64,000 nucleotides of DNA, from the NCBI RefSeq assembly GCF_000218235.1, contig NZ_GL945017.1:1755725-1819724 (forward strand), written 5' to 3'. The notes under the pieces are model-generated. The model was not told the DNA's origin and did not search any database. It saw only the letters and a program-made list of their open reading frames with translations. Shown one piece after another: positions 63,464 to 64,000 of the stretch; position 1 is the first letter of the stretch; every line of letters starts with the position of its first letter. The translations under genes were made by a program, and so were the position numbers. Origin of the DNA: Hallella multisaccharivorax DSM 17128 (GTDB taxonomy: Bacteria > Bacteroidota > Bacteroidia > Bacteroidales > Bacteroidaceae).

Positions 63464-64000
63464 ATCATTGTAATAATAGTCAAAGTTGATGTATTCATAG
63501 CGAAGCCCTGCTTACATCGTCAGTTGCCCGAATCTACGGCTATAGTCAACGAACGCAGAAGTCATTGACTCCTTGACTTTTTCTTTCTCGTTATCAACCA
63601 CTTCAGGATCCACTTGGTAGTGACTTCTTCGATTCACATGACTGTATTCACCGCCCAACGAAAAAGTGCCATTCAACAAAGGAATACTAAGGACAAGTTT
63701 GGATGCCAACAAAGAGTTGCGATTGTTGCGATAGGAGCAGACATCTGACTTTTCCGTCTCTGCCTGGCGATATTCGTCAAACACCATTTCGTGTAAGTCC
63801 ATCCACTGCTTCTTGCCATACCAATAATAATCTGTATTGAAATCCACATTCAGCCCTCCTATCTTGCCAACATAATAAGCATTGGCGGAATAAGTCGTTG
63901 ACTGACCTGGACTAAGATAATCAACGATTGACGATTCCTTCTGTACATTGTTCTGCATTATATTGAACGTCTGAGTTCCTTCGCCATTGTCCTTTGCGAA
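63464..64000 (-). pseudogene. Internal fragment of an outer membrane barrel gene
   Basis: Open to the window edge and ends in TAA at 63512-63514. It encodes barrel strands such as YYVGKIGGLNVDFNTDYYWY and FSLGGEYSHVNRRSHYQV. After the TAA the same frame goes on as AGLRYEYINFDYYYND, the expected next strand of an OMP_b-brl_3 barrel (the complete neighbour has AGVRYEDYIYKYNNL at this point), then passes into radical SAM sequence. The 3' half of the barrel gene is missing. Confidence 0.78.

Overview
The window reads as a chromosome segment from a Bacteroidales bacterium, most likely Prevotella or a close relative. Evidence: many -7 boxes of the Bacteroidetes form TAnnTTTG, several with a TTTG box 22-24 bp upstream; a type IX secretion gene (porQ) next to cmk; a short primary sigma factor without region 1.1; paired outer-membrane barrels; and a secreted protein with a type IX-style C-terminal tail. 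No rRNA, tRNA or CRISPR array was seen.

Bases 1-34,331 are mostly core genome. In order: uvrD/pcrA-mtgA-OmpA lipoprotein (minus); proS followed by an AddA-like/AddB-like helicase-nuclease pair and a sugar acetyltransferase (plus); ppdK (minus); rlmD, rpoD and two glycosyltransferases (plus); a cation antiporter; a serine operon serC-serA-DUF1015-YigZ; a DEAD-box helicase operon; tonB-polyprenyl synthase-tatD; porQ-cmk; a DUF4186 gene and a class IV aminotransferase.

Bases about 34,500-49,850 are an A+T-richer block of transferred DNA that seems to have landed in a small repeat between two convergent core genes. The left half is a mobilizable element: relaxase, MobC, candidate oriT, DUF3408, two HTH proteins, cargo of a VOC protein, a Cdd1-type helix-hairpin-helix protein, an HU-like protein and an AlkD-like protein, ending in a truncated integrase. 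The right half has a cluster of three very small genes, then a four-gene operon (AAA ATPase with a poly-A frameshift, KwaA-like and KwaB-like proteins of the Kiwa anti-phage system, and a RhuM protein), a 1.24 kb IS5-family element and an intact integrase. The two integrases share nearly identical catalytic ends.

Bases 49,850-53,700 return to the chromosome with a TIGR02757-family gene, then a large secreted protein and a small companion gene.

Bases 53,668-64,000 form a probable RiPP (ribosomally made, modified peptide) cluster on the minus strand: a 63-residue precursor with a double-glycine leader and a Trp-Gly-Asn core motif; a radical SAM/SPASM enzyme resembling the FxsB/XyeB/GrrM cyclophane-forming group; a C39-peptidase ABC exporter with a very short membrane-fusion partner; and two TonB-receptor-like barrels. 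At the window edge a second radical SAM gene has been fused in frame, by deletion, to a third barrel gene and has lost its first cluster cysteine. A perfect 24-bp hairpin lies between the precursor and its maturase. This cluster and the Kiwa-containing operon are the most interesting parts.
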